A stretch of DNA of 64,000 nucleotides from Humidesulfovibrio mexicanus (GCF_900188225.1 NZ_FZOC01000001.1:1-64000); one strand, 5' to 3'. Positions 26,313 to 34,522 are shown, numbered from the stretch's first letter. The notes: generated by a model not told the origin, from the letters alone. Made by a program: numbers and translations.

Positions 26313-26331
26313 CAACCAAACTTTTTGGTTG
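26313..26331. promoter_or_regulatory. Palindromic operator, early-gene side
   Basis: CAACCAAA and TTTGGTTG with a 3-bp centre, a perfect 8-bp dyad. Together with the copy at 26265 it forms a two-operator control region between the repressor and the early operon. A further lone half-site (AACCAAGG) occurs near 26235. Confidence 0.7.
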
Positions 26332-26414
26332 ACTAGGCAACACCAAAAGTTTTATGTACGGCTGCGGGCAGTGGAAAACACCCCTCACAAAAGCACTACC
26401 AGCCCGCAAGTCTA

Positions 26415-26455
26415 GGGTCAACGTCCGGTCGTCAACCAAGATTGGACGTTGACCC
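26415..26455. promoter_or_regulatory. Long inverted repeat upstream of the early operon
   Basis: A perfect 12-bp inverted repeat (GGGTCAACGTCC / GGACGTTGACCC) with a 17-bp spacer, ending 24 bp before the first early gene. It differs in sequence from the AACCAAA operators, so it may bind another regulator such as the Ner-like protein, or form an RNA hairpin in the early leader. Confidence 0.6.
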
Positions 26456-26479
26456 CCACCTAAAGCGGACGGTCTTGCT

Positions 26480-26917
26480 ATGCAGAGACAACTCTCCCTG
26501 TTCCACGGCGACACACAGGACTTCGGCCACTTGGCTGGACTGGTGCCTACCATCAGAGCTGCCATGAACAGGGCTGCTGGTGCCGATGAAGCAGGTCGGA
26601 AACTCCTCGTTGACAGGATCAATTCCATCGCCGCCTCTGCTGGCATCCGCCTCACCTCAGGAAACGTAAAAGCCATCAGCAAGGACACGCTGGATAAGTG
26701 GTTGGCCCCTGGCGACCGCGATCACACCCCGTCCATTCTGGCTATTGTCGTGTTTTGCGCCGCCACCGGGAGCCACGAGCCCTTGCAGGTTCTGCTCAAG
26801 GCGCTGGGGTTCGACGTAATGACCACCGAAGACCGCAGGCTTCGTGACTATGGACGCGCATGTCTAACGGAACGCGCAGCCAGGAAACGCAAGAAGGCAC
26901 TTGAGGAGTCTATATGA
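26480..26917 (+). CDS. Mu-like early protein, unknown function
   Basis: A 145-residue basic protein without a family I can name. It contains ISKDTLDKWLAPGDRDHTPSI, reminiscent of an HTH/regulatory segment, and a Lys/Arg-rich C-terminus (ERAARKRKKALEE), so DNA binding is plausible. It is the first gene of the rightward early operon and overlaps the next gene by 4 bp. Position corresponds to the ner region of Mu. Confidence 0.65.
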   Translation: MQRQLSLFHGDTQDFGHLAGLVPTIRAAMNRAAGADEAGRKLLVDRINSIAASAGIRLTSGNVKAISKDTLDKWLAPGDRDHTPSILAIVVFCAATGSHEPLQVLLKALGFDVMTTEDRRLRDYGRACLTERAARKRKKALEESI

Positions 26918-27150
26918 AGCCACTCGAATGCCGCTCCGAGCGACATAAGATGCGCTTTCGCATTCGTGAACGCCTGGATCGCCAGGGACTGAATATGCTT
27001 GAGATTGCTAGGCGGATTGGTGTGAACAAGAATCTTGTCCGCGACACGATCTCCGGGTTTCGCAACAACAATCGTGTTCTGATCGCCTTACGCGATGACT
27101 TTGGAATTCCGGAAGAACTGCTGTTCATGCCGAGTAAAGATAAGGCCTAA
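26914..27150 (+). CDS. Small HTH protein (Ner-like position)
   Basis: A 78-residue protein with a helix-turn-helix (LNMLEIARRIGVNKNLVRDTISG). It sits directly before the transposase gene, where Mu carries Ner, a small DNA-binding negative regulator of early and repressor transcription. Similarity to Ner itself is not clear, so only the position and the HTH support this role. Confidence 0.68.
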   Translation: MKPLECRSERHKMRFRIRERLDRQGLNMLEIARRIGVNKNLVRDTISGFRNNNRVLIALRDDFGIPEELLFMPSKDKA

Positions 27151-27151
27151 A

Positions 27152-29260
27152 ATGGACACGCGGAACTCCTTCACCGCAAACGGGCTTGCTACGTTGCTAG
27201 GGGTCTCGCGGCAAGCTGTTCGCAAGCGTGCCGATCGTGAAGGTTGGAAGTCTCACCAGCGTGAAGGACGCGGCGGGGGCAACGACTGGCTTTTGGCGTC
27301 CATGCCGAAGGCGACACGCGACCAGGTGCTTGCCGCCGTGCTCTCCCAGGAGCCCGCCGAAGAGCCGAACCTTCCCGTTCCTTCGCAGTCAACCGCCCCG
27401 GCCATACCCGCTGAATCCTCCCTCGTCATTGCCCAGCTCACGGAGCGCCAGCGCCGGACCATGGAAGCGCGCCTGGTGTTCGTGCGCGAAGTGGAGAGGC
27501 TGACTGCCGCCGCTGGCAAGGAAACGGCGGTACGCGGCCTGGTCGAAGCGGCGCGGGGGCATCGGCTGGCCAAGCACCTGCAAGCCCTGGTCAACGTGGC
27601 CAATGACCGGCCCGGCAAGGGCGAGGAACGGGGACTTTCCCGCCGTCGGCTGTATGGCTGGTGCGCCGTGTACGCCATTGCTGGAGCCGCTGCCCTGGCC
27701 CCCCAGCACAAGCAGCGGGACATGAGTGTGCCGCCCTGGGCGAACGAATTTCTTGCGCTCTACCAGACCCCGCAGCATCCCTCCGTGGCGGACTGCCTGC
27801 GCCGGCTCGAATGGCCGGGCCAGAAGCCCACCATCCACGCGGTCTACCGGTTCCTGAAGAAGATCGGCGTGCCCGCCCTCATGACGGGCCGGGCCACGGG
27901 CAACGCGCTGACCAAGCTGCGACCGCACAAGCTTCGCACGACAGAGAGCTTGTTGCCGGGCGACGTGTACACGGCGGACGGCACGACGTTTGACGCGGAA
28001 ATCCAGAATCCCTTGAACGGCCAGCCCTTCAAGCCGGAAATCACGCTGGTTATCGACGTGGCCACGCGGAAGTGCGTGGGCGTGTCCGTGGGGCTGGGCG
28101 AAAGCGGCCTGACCATCCTGGACGCTCTGCGCATGGCCTGCTGTTACGGCGGCCTGCCGTTGATGCTCTACACGGACAACGGCTCCGGGTACAAGAACAA
28201 GCTCCTCCTGGGCGAGGGACAGGGCATGTTGGCCAGGCTGGACATCCAGATGGTGAACTCCATCCCTACCCGCCCGCAGGGCAAGGGCCTCATGGAGCGG
28301 GCAGTGCAGACCATCTGCACGCCGCTGTCCAAGCGCCTGCCCTCCTGCACTCACAAGGACATGGACCGTGACGCGGCGCTCAAAGTCTTCCGGCTCAGCC
28401 GCAAGGACATCAAGGAAAAGGGCCGGTCGGACCTTCTTCCCACGTGGCCGGAGTTCCTGAAGCAACTGCTGGCCCGCGTGGAAGAGTACAACGCCACACC
28501 GCATTCGTCCCTGCCGCTCACCGTGACGGCAGAGGGCAAGCGCCGCCGCATGAGCCCGGATGAATACTGGCAGGATTTCGAGGCGCGCGGGTGGCAGCCG
28601 TTCAGCGTGCCCGCCCAGGAGCGCGAGGATTTGTTCATGCCCGGTTGCCGCCGCACGGTGCGCAACGGCGTGGTCCGGCTCTTCAACGGTGAATATTTCG
28701 CCTCCGACCTGGAGGAGTTCCACGGCTCCATCGTGGAAGTGCGCTACGACATTTGGGATTCCTCCCGCGTCCATGTCTGGACCACCAAGGGCGAGAAGGT
28801 CTGCACGGCAGAGCTGAACGCCCACGCCCTGCCTTACTTCCCGCCCAGCCAGGTGGAGGCCCTGCGCGAGAAGCGCAAGGCTGGCCAGGTGCTTCGCTTG
28901 GCCAAGAAGCTGGAGGCCATCGAGCCCGGCGCGCGCATCGAGGTGCCGGAGCCAGTCACGCACGAGCCGTTGTTCGTGGCGGACAGCATCCAGCCCGAGG
29001 CTGAAGCCGAGGTGGCCGAGGTCATGGAGCGGACGCGGGCCGAGCAGAAGGCGGCCCCTGTCGAGGCGCGGCCCAACTTCCAGTTCCCCTACGAGAAGTA
29101 CGAGTGGCTCATGCGGAATCGTGGCCAGTGGACGGACACGGATGTGGCCTGGCTGAACCGCTACACGCAAGGCGAGGACTACGCGGACCTGCATGACCAC
29201 TACAAGTCAATGGGCATCGCCTGGTCCGGGGACATCCTGGCCAGAGCTGGCGAATTCTAA
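27152..29260 (+). CDS. Mu-type DDE transposase A
   Basis: A 702-residue transposase, close to MuA (663). The N-terminal winged-helix DNA-binding region has NGLATLLGVSRQAVRKRADREGW; the RNase H-like catalytic core shows Asp276 (YTADGTTFD), Asp342 (YTDNGSGY) and Glu382 (GLMERAV), spaced as in the MuA DDE triad. A beta-barrel and basic C-terminal region follow. It would bind the L and R end sites, nick and join the ends to target DNA. The ATG at 27152 lies 1 bp after the previous stop; an upstream in-frame Met within the previous gene is unlikely. No frameshift or stop is seen, so it looks functional. Confidence 0.95.
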   Translation: MDTRNSFTANGLATLLGVSRQAVRKRADREGWKSHQREGRGGGNDWLLASMPKATRDQVLAAVLSQEPAEEPNLPVPSQSTAPAIPAESSLVIAQLTERQRRTMEARLVFVREVERLTAAAGKETAVRGLVEAARGHRLAKHLQALVNVANDRPGKGEERGLSRRRLYGWCAVYAIAGAAALAPQHKQRDMSVPPWANEFLALYQTPQHPSVADCLRRLEWPGQKPTIHAVYRFLKKIGVPALMTGRATGNALTKLRPHKLRTTESLLPGDVYTADGTTFDAEIQNPLNGQPFKPEITLVIDVATRKCVGVSVGLGESGLTILDALRMACCYGGLPLMLYTDNGSGYKNKLLLGEGQGMLARLDIQMVNSIPTRPQGKGLMERAVQTICTPLSKRLPSCTHKDMDRDAALKVFRLSRKDIKEKGRSDLLPTWPEFLKQLLARVEEYNATPHSSLPLTVTAEGKRRRMSPDEYWQDFEARGWQPFSVPAQEREDLFMPGCRRTVRNGVVRLFNGEYFASDLEEFHGSIVEVRYDIWDSSRVHVWTTKGEKVCTAELNAHALPYFPPSQVEALREKRKAGQVLRLAKKLEAIEPGARIEVPEPVTHEPLFVADSIQPEAEAEVAEVMERTRAEQKAAPVEARPNFQFPYEKYEWLMRNRGQWTDTDVAWLNRYTQGEDYADLHDHYKSMGIAWSGDILARAGEF

Positions 29261-29272
29261 CCGGAGGGACAC

Positions 29273-30028
29273 ATGCGCAAGCTGTTCGTGAAGACGGAGA
29301 ACTACAAGCGGTTCACCTCGGCTGTAAACGCCGTGGAGCAGCGCGGGGCGGCGGAAGCCGGAATGCTTCTGGTGCACGGCGAGCCGGGCTTCGGCAAGAC
29401 GCAGGTCGTCAGCCGCTGGGCCGCTGAGGTGGGCGCGGTGCACCTGCGCGCCAACGTGGATTGGACGCCCCGCTATTTCCTGGTGGAGCTGCACAAGGCG
29501 CTGGGCATCGAGGCCCAGGGCCGCGCTGAGGAAATGTTTCAGTCCGCCCTCAAGGTCATTACGGCCTCGAATCTGCCGCTGGTCATCGATGAGGCGGAGT
29601 TCACCCTGCACAACAAGGCGCAGGTTCTGGAAAAGGTCCGCGACTTCTCGGACCGGGCCGAGGTGACGGTGATCCTGGTGGGCATGGAGCGCATCCAGTC
29701 CTCCATCTCCAAGCACAAGCAGATCAGCGGGCGCATCGCCCAGGTTGTGGAGTTCAAGGCCGCCCCCTTGGCGGACGTGGCCCAGGCCTGCGAGCTGCTG
29801 TCGGAAGTGGCCATTGCCCCGGACCTTGTGTCCGAGGTGCACCGGCTCTCCGGCGGCAGGATGCGCGAGGTGTTGAACATCATCGCAGCCGTGGAGCGCG
29901 TGGCCAAGCTCAACGGGCATGAGCGCGTGGGCCTGGAGCACGTGCAGGGCGTGCCGCTCTCGCACGACTGGCGCACCCGCACGCCCCTCACCGCCAAGCC
30001 CGGCAAGGGCAAGGGGGAGGGCCGCTAG
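29273..30028 (+). CDS. MuB-like AAA+ transposition activator
   Basis: A 251-residue ATPase, shorter than MuB (312). Walker A is GEPGFGKTQ (36-44) and Walker B LVIDEAE (103-109). MuB-type ATPases bind target DNA, deliver it to the transposase and give target immunity. A GGAGG site precedes the ATG, 12 bp after transposase A. Confidence 0.92.
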   Translation: MRKLFVKTENYKRFTSAVNAVEQRGAAEAGMLLVHGEPGFGKTQVVSRWAAEVGAVHLRANVDWTPRYFLVELHKALGIEAQGRAEEMFQSALKVITASNLPLVIDEAEFTLHNKAQVLEKVRDFSDRAEVTVILVGMERIQSSISKHKQISGRIAQVVEFKAAPLADVAQACELLSEVAIAPDLVSEVHRLSGGRMREVLNIIAAVERVAKLNGHERVGLEHVQGVPLSHDWRTRTPLTAKPGKGKGEGR

Positions 30029-30694
30029 ATGACCTGGCACGGACTGCCCGCCCTTCGCGCCCTTTCTTCCGGGCCGCTTCTGACTGCCGAGTTGTCCAGA
30101 GCCGTAGGTATCAGCCTGGATTCCACGCGGGCCGTATGCCGCTGCCTGCGGGCGCGCGGTCTGATGCGGACCGTCGAGGGCATCCACGAACTGACCGAGG
30201 CCGGGCACCAGGCCGTGGCTTGCGGCCAGGAGATTACTTGCGGCCCGAACAAGGGCGGCGTCAGACGGGCGGAGAGTCTGCGGGCCAAGGCTTGGCGGGC
30301 CATGCGCATCAAGATGAAGTTCTCGCTGGACGAACTGCTCTCCCTGCTGTGCGACGGGGAGGAGAAGGACGCGGAAGGCAACCTGCGCCGCTACCTTCGG
30401 ACTCTGGAGCTGGCTGGCTACCTGGTGGAAATGAAGCGCACCGGAGCGGACGGCTCTCGTCGCTGGTGGCTAGCTAAGGATACCGGGCTCCATGCTCCGG
30501 CCTGGAACAAGAAGGCATGGACATTGACCGACGCCAACACAGGAGAAAGCCACGACCTTAGGCAGTTCAAAGAGAAGCGGCCCAAGGCGGCCAAGTCGCA
30601 CGCACCTTGCCGCGTGTTGAGGGAATCAGGGCGGACGGCCAGGGCAAGGCTGGTGACTCCGCGCGCAACCCGGAACCGGAAGGAGGAAGCATGA
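30029..30694 (+). CDS. Tandem winged-helix early phage protein
   Basis: A 221-residue protein whose ATG immediately follows the stop of the B gene. Residues 1-65 (LLTAELSRAVGISLDSTRAVCRCLRARGLM) and 95-150 (FSLDELLSLLCDG...YLRTLELAGYLVEM) each look like winged helices; the C-terminus is strongly basic. DNA binding is likely; the role is unknown. Proteins of this type occur downstream of MuB in Mu-like phages. Confidence 0.72.
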   Translation: MTWHGLPALRALSSGPLLTAELSRAVGISLDSTRAVCRCLRARGLMRTVEGIHELTEAGHQAVACGQEITCGPNKGGVRRAESLRAKAWRAMRIKMKFSLDELLSLLCDGEEKDAEGNLRRYLRTLELAGYLVEMKRTGADGSRRWWLAKDTGLHAPAWNKKAWTLTDANTGESHDLRQFKEKRPKAAKSHAPCRVLRESGRTARARLVTPRATRNRKEEA

Positions 30695-30879
30695 TTGCCA
30701 GGAAGATCAACAGCGCCATCGCCCGCCTGCACGAGATGAGCGGCGAGATGAGCCCGGAACAGCGGGCGGTGATCCGCCAGGCCACGGCGGTGCTCACGGA
30801 CGCGGCCAACTCCGCCACGCATCTGGAGGCGGCCACCCTGCCGCTCACCGTGCCGACCCCGACAAACTATCTGCAATAG
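30691..30879 (+). CDS. Small early phage protein
   Basis: A 62-residue protein with GGAGGAAGC directly before the ATG, overlapping the previous gene by 4 bp. It is predicted mostly helical (KINSAIARLHEMSGEM; EQRAVIRQATAVLTDAAN). No recognised family. Confidence 0.65.
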   Translation: MIARKINSAIARLHEMSGEMSPEQRAVIRQATAVLTDAANSATHLEAATLPLTVPTPTNYLQ

Positions 30880-30890
30880 GGAGGCGGGTC

Positions 30891-31106
30891 ATGAGCCAAT
30901 ACAGGCTGAATCAACAGGGCGAACAGGTTCTCGTCCGGCAGTGCGAGCACCCGCAGGAAACTTGCCTTCAGTGCCACTTCTGGGCGGATTGCATTCTCTT
31001 GGCGATCTTCAAAGGCAAGCACGCGGACAAGAGGGCCAAGGCCTTTTTGAAGAAGCGAAACCCGAATGGACAGCTGGCCCGGATGCGTGCCGGGCGCACC
31101 GCCTAA
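30891..31106 (+). CDS. Small Cys-containing phage protein
   Basis: A 71-residue protein with four Cys and one His in its first half (CEHPQETCLQCHFWADC), a possible zinc knuckle, followed by a basic tail. It has a good ribosome-binding site (GGAGGCGGGTCATG). No recognised family. Confidence 0.62.
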   Translation: MSQYRLNQQGEQVLVRQCEHPQETCLQCHFWADCILLAIFKGKHADKRAKAFLKKRNPNGQLARMRAGRTA

Positions 31107-31127
31107 CCTGAAAGAAGGAGCAGAATC

Positions 31128-31406
31128 ATGAAAAAGAGTGAACTCATCTCCTGGATTTCGAAGCTGGAAGAAATGCCTCAGGGCGATGTGGAACGTGTTT
31201 TGGACAGGCTGGGAGCCGTTGTGGTTACGGAGTTGAGCGGAGGGCCGGGTGAAGTCTCTTTACCTGGCATCGGCAAGCTGAAGGCCAACCAGCGAAACGA
31301 ACGCGCTGGCTACAACCCCAAGACCGGCAAGCCCATCCGCATTCCGGCGCGCATCACCGTGAAGCTCACTCTCTCCCAGTCCTTTAAGAACTCCCTGCGG
31401 GGATAG
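31128..31406 (+). CDS. HU/IHF-family DNA-binding protein
   Basis: A 92-residue HU-like protein. The family pattern is visible: KKSELISWISKLEEMP at the start, SLPGIGKLKANQRNERAGYNPKTGKPIRIPARITVKL as the beta-arm, in place of the usual GRNPxTGE. The Mu left end needs HU to bend the L1-L2 spacer, so an element-encoded HU may serve its own transpososome (inference). AGGAGC precedes the ATG. Confidence 0.88.
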   Translation: MKKSELISWISKLEEMPQGDVERVLDRLGAVVVTELSGGPGEVSLPGIGKLKANQRNERAGYNPKTGKPIRIPARITVKLTLSQSFKNSLRG

Positions 31407-31411
31407 CCACC

Positions 31412-31597
31412 ATGGGACACACCATCACAACAATTCCAGAGAAGGAGATTCTCGGCGCGGCGCTTGAGGTGTGCCTGAACCACCGTGACGAATTTGAGGC
31501 GCTCCTGGGGAACGAAGACAAGGCCGAGGTCGCGTTGGAGTGCTTGTCCTGGATGGTGGAGGAGGCCGAGGAGACCGAGAAGACGGCCAAGCGTTGA
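31412..31597 (+). CDS. Small acidic phage protein
   Basis: A 61-residue, highly acidic, helical protein (ALEVCLNHRDEFEALL; EEAEETEKTAK) 5 bp after the HU-like gene. No family recognised. Confidence 0.6.
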   Translation: MGHTITTIPEKEILGAALEVCLNHRDEFEALLGNEDKAEVALECLSWMVEEAEETEKTAKR

Positions 31598-31679
31598 CTG
31601 TATGCGAAACCGCCCTGCGGGGCGGTCGTCCAGGCGTGGCGGCCTGGGCCTGATGAGCAGCCAACAAGGGGAGACCGTC

Positions 31680-32138
31680 ATGAGGACAGAAAGCAGACGC
31701 AGCCTGCTGGCCAAGGTGCATATCGCGGCCAAGGATTTGGGCCTGCAAGAGGATGCCTACCGGGACATGCTGGAAGGCCTCACCGGACAGCGCTCGGCTG
31801 CCAAGCTCACGGACAAGCAGCTCGCCTTCGTGGTGGGCAGCCTCCAGCGCAAGGGCGGCTGGGGTGCCGCCCCGGTTGAGCACGCGGCCAAGCGCCACGG
31901 GGCGAAGCCGAAGCCGCGAGCGTCATCCAGCTGCGACGCCATGCTGAAGAAGATTGAGGCGTTGCTTGCCGACGCCGGGCGGCCCTGGGCCTATGCCGAG
32001 AGCATGGCCCGGCGCATGTACCAGGTCGAGAGGCTGGAGTGGGCCACGGCGGAGCATCTGCGCGGGATCATCGCCGCGCTGGTGAAGGACGCCGGACGGC
32101 AGGCCCGCAAGATGCGCGAAGCCAGCGCGCACATGTAA
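31680..32138 (+). CDS. Mu gp16-like regulatory protein (DUF1018)
   Basis: A 152-residue protein from ATG 31680 behind GGGGAG. It shows the DUF1018 pattern LLAKVHIAAKDLGLQEDAYRDMLEGLTG near the start and a helical C-terminus (MLKKIEALLADAGRPWAYAESMARRM). DUF1018 members accompany Mor in Mu-like phages; they have no assigned activity. The frame is open upstream without similarity. Confidence 0.85.
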   Translation: MRTESRRSLLAKVHIAAKDLGLQEDAYRDMLEGLTGQRSAAKLTDKQLAFVVGSLQRKGGWGAAPVEHAAKRHGAKPKPRASSSCDAMLKKIEALLADAGRPWAYAESMARRMYQVERLEWATAEHLRGIIAALVKDAGRQARKMREASAHM

Positions 32139-32167
32139 CCACGCACCAAAGTAGGAGAAGCGCGCCC

Positions 32168-32446
32168 ATGTTCATCGAAAAGAATAGCGCGGGCCGTGTC
32201 AGCGTAGTCGACACCCTCACGAGTGTCTCCAGTGTGCTGACCTACCTTCAGCAGACGGCGGAGCATGACTTGAGCGGCAAGGGTAAGGAAGGCTTGGCCC
32301 TCATTCTCATGAGTGCTGTCGATGCCGTGGATGCTTCTTTGGCTGCTCTTGAGGGTGAGCGTGGGACCAGCGGCGCAGAAGCTCCAGAAGACCTCCCCGG
32401 ACTTCGTACGGCGCTTCGGGCACCTGCCCCTGCCCAAGGTCAGTAG
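32168..32446 (+). CDS. Small phage protein, unknown
   Basis: A 92-residue protein with a hydrophobic/helical middle (VVDTLTSVSSVLTYLQQTAEHDL; LALILMSAVDAVDASLAAL). It lies between gp16 and Mor genes with AGGAG about 11 nt before the ATG. No family recognised. Confidence 0.6.
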   Translation: MFIEKNSAGRVSVVDTLTSVSSVLTYLQQTAEHDLSGKGKEGLALILMSAVDAVDASLAALEGERGTSGAEAPEDLPGLRTALRAPAPAQGQ

Positions 32447-32526
32447 CAGGGCCGCAAGGGCATTTACGAACGTTTTTAAACGGCCCTGGGACAAGCACAA
32501 AACAGGAACCGGAGAAGGGGAGACAT

Positions 32527-32841
32527 ATGGGCGTGGATGTCGCCGAACTGATTCGGGACATGGCTGACAAGGTGGCCATGCGTTGCACTCAAGAAGTCCA
32601 GCTCCAGGACGAAGCGGCCAAACAGGTTGGAGAGATAGTCTCCAACCTGATCATTGAGGAATGGGGTGGCCAGAACATCTATGTGCCGATCAGCCTTGCA
32701 AGCAAAAGGGCGAAGCGGAACGCCATGATTTTGGAGGAGTTCACCGGGGACAACGTGTCGGAACTAGCTCGCAAGTACAATCTTTCCGTCCAGGCGGTTT
32801 ACCGGATCATCAAGAAGGAGCGGGAGCGCTGCATGCAGTAG
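32527..32841 (+). CDS. Mor-family transcription activator
   Basis: A 104-residue protein with the Mor/C fold: an acidic dimerisation segment, the basic motif YVPISLASKRAKRNAMI, and a C-terminal HTH (VSELARKYNLSVQAVYRIIKKERER). Mor turns on middle or late transcription in Mu; here it would activate the short late block that follows. The HTH is intact. It is preceded by GGGGAG. Confidence 0.92.
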   Translation: MGVDVAELIRDMADKVAMRCTQEVQLQDEAAKQVGEIVSNLIIEEWGGQNIYVPISLASKRAKRNAMILEEFTGDNVSELARKYNLSVQAVYRIIKKERERCMQ

Positions 32842-32912
32842 CGCGCAGTTCCGCGCGTCGTAAAACCCAAGCAGGCTTGGCCAGGAGCGGCCAAACCGAA
32901 GAGGAGCACCAG

Positions 32913-33491
32913 ATGGATTTGAAGAAAGAGTTTGAAGGGATGCTGGAGAAGCTGAGAGCCCATGTCGAGCCAGCCATTGTGGCGCCACGCGCCCGGCTGG
33001 CGGATTGTGAGGCCAAGCTCGCCAGGCTGAAGGGGCACGAAAAGGACATCGCCGCAAGGCTGGAGAAGCTGCCGCGCGAGAAGGAATCGCTCCTGTCGCA
33101 GATTTCCAGGGGAATGGCCGCCGGAGAGGACGTCGGCCAGCTTCGCCGCAAGATCAAAGACACGGAGTCGGAGTTTGCCGAGCTGAAGGACATCGAAGGC
33201 GTGCTCCGCCGCGAGGGGCTGCCCAGGGCCAACGGCGACTGCGAAAGCGCCAAAGCGGTGCTCCGGGATGCGGTTCGAGAAGCGGTTCGGGAGGTTCGCG
33301 CCGAGTATGTGAATAGCGCCCGTGGCTTCTTCGCCGAACTGGCCGCAGCCGATGAGCAGTGGCGTGCTGCGCTTATCGCAGTGCTCCACGAGGTCGGCTC
33401 GGTATCCTCGCGGGAGTTCTCCGGAGAAGACTATCTCGTGCCCTACCCTTTGTCCCACCAGCTGCGTGTGCAGTCGGACGACTTCAAGTAG
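32913..33491 (+). CDS. Coiled-coil phage protein
   Basis: A 192-residue protein from ATG 32913 behind GAGGAG. It has long charged helices (KARLADCEAKLARLKGHEKDIAARLEKL, split by a hinge) and heptad-like spacing that predict a coiled coil. It occupies the place between Mor and the protease where Mu carries the lysis region and early morphogenesis genes. No holin, endolysin or terminase motif is visible. The 3' part is Gly-poor and amphipathic. Confidence 0.6.
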   Translation: MDLKKEFEGMLEKLRAHVEPAIVAPRARLADCEAKLARLKGHEKDIAARLEKLPREKESLLSQISRGMAAGEDVGQLRRKIKDTESEFAELKDIEGVLRREGLPRANGDCESAKAVLRDAVREAVREVRAEYVNSARGFFAELAAADEQWRAALIAVLHEVGSVSSREFSGEDYLVPYPLSHQLRVQSDDFK

Positions 33492-33504
33492 CTGGAGGCA
33501 GAGC

Positions 33505-34170
33505 ATGGACAAGGAATTCGCCTGCTGCGTTGACCTCGGGAGCACAGCCCCGGTCTTTGTGCAATTGCTTCCCGCCGGACCACAGATCAACGGAGTCGAC
33601 GGACGGCGCTGGGTCTTTGATCAGGCCGCTGTTGACCAGGTGCTTGCAGCCTTTGCCCGGCGTAATCGTTCCCTGGTCATCGACTGGGAGCACTCCAGCC
33701 AGGTGCGCGCGGAGAAGGGGCTTGAGGCTCCGGCGGCGGGTTGGATCGTACGCCTGGAAGCTCGCAACGGCGAGCTGTGGGGTCAGGTGGAATGGACGCC
33801 GCGCGGCGCTGGCCAGATCACCCGGCGGGAGTACCGCTTCCTTTCTCCGGTCTTCCTCTTCGACAAGAACACCGGTCGCATTCAGGAGCTGAGCGGGGCC
33901 GGGCTGACCAATTCCCCAAACCTCAACCTCGTGGCCCTCAACAGGGCGGAGCACACCATACAGGCAACATCTCTCACCGAACCGGAGCTGGCCATCTGCC
34001 GCGCCCTGGACATCCAGCAGGGAGACTACGCCAAGACCCAACTCGCACAGAACAGAGAAAGGACCGGCACGAACACCACCGGCCTCTCCGAGATCGAGCT
34101 GGCCGTATGCCGCAACCTGGGCATTTCGCCCGAACAGTACATCACCGGAAAGGAGCATCCCAATGGCTAA
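33505..34170 (+). CDS. Mu I-like prohead protease, probably shortened
   Basis: A 221-residue protein starting at ATG 33505. It matches Mu I-type proteases: INGVDGRRWVFD, RSLVIDWEHSSQ, PAAGWI, GLWGQVEWTPRGA-like segment, and EYRFLSPVF followed by LSGAGLTNSPNLNL. The C-terminal part holds two imperfect copies of a short motif (LTEPELAICRALDI and LSEIELAVCRNLGI). Mu I is about 360 residues, with a C-terminal scaffold region; here that region appears cut short just where the tail chaperone gene begins. No capsid, terminase or portal gene is nearby. It overlaps the next gene by 8 bp. Confidence 0.82.
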   Translation: MDKEFACCVDLGSTAPVFVQLLPAGPQINGVDGRRWVFDQAAVDQVLAAFARRNRSLVIDWEHSSQVRAEKGLEAPAAGWIVRLEARNGELWGQVEWTPRGAGQITRREYRFLSPVFLFDKNTGRIQELSGAGLTNSPNLNLVALNRAEHTIQATSLTEPELAICRALDIQQGDYAKTQLAQNRERTGTNTTGLSEIELAVCRNLGISPEQYITGKEHPNG

Positions 34171-34522
34171 TCTCACGTTCTCCCTGCATTACGGATTGAA
34201 GATCGGAGAGGATGTTCTCAAGGAAGTCGTCTTACGCGAGATGACGGCGGGCGACATCCTGGACGCGAAAGAGGACGCCGAGAAGATGGTCCTGGCCCCG
34301 GAGGGACCGGTGCTTGTGACCAGCCCCACCCGGTTCGGCACGGAGCTGCTGCGCCGCCAGATCGTGAAGATCGGCAACCTCTCCGGACCGATTGCCCTGA
34401 GTGAGCTGAAGAGGTTGCACCCCGCAGACCTCAACATGATCCAGGCCAAGGCGGATGAAATTGATATCGCCCTGGGCCTGGAGCTGGAGCGCTTGAGCAA
34501 GGGGATTGACGGGGGGCGATAG
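34163..34522 (+). CDS. Mu gp41-like tail assembly chaperone
   Basis: A 119-residue protein with the phage tail-assembly pattern (VLREMTAGDILDAKEDAEK; GTELLRRQIVKIGNLSGPIALSELKRLHPADLNMIQAKADE). Chaperones of this group hold the tape measure during tail building. The ATG lies inside the end of the protease gene, preceded by AAGGAG. The frame ends in GGG GGG CGA TAG, a slippery run allowing a frameshifted longer form. Confidence 0.85.
   Translation: MANLTFSLHYGLKIGEDVLKEVVLREMTAGDILDAKEDAEKMVLAPEGPVLVTSPTRFGTELLRRQIVKIGNLSGPIALSELKRLHPADLNMIQAKADEIDIALGLELERLSKGIDGGR
34511..34516 (+). other. Probable -2 programmed frameshift site of the tail chaperone
   Basis: A run of six G read as two GGG codons, immediately before CGA TAG. 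A -2 slip of the GGG-decoding tRNA re-pairs fully and enters a frame that continues to the stop at 34664. Mu is known to make its own tail-chaperone extension by an unusual -2 shift; the placement here matches. A +1 shift would give the same protein. Confidence 0.7.

Noticed and set aside
27389-29200. 603-codon minus-strand frame across transposase A
   Set aside because: Antisense shadow of a transposase with an intact DDE triad; composition is dominated by Gly/Arg/His typical of shadow frames.
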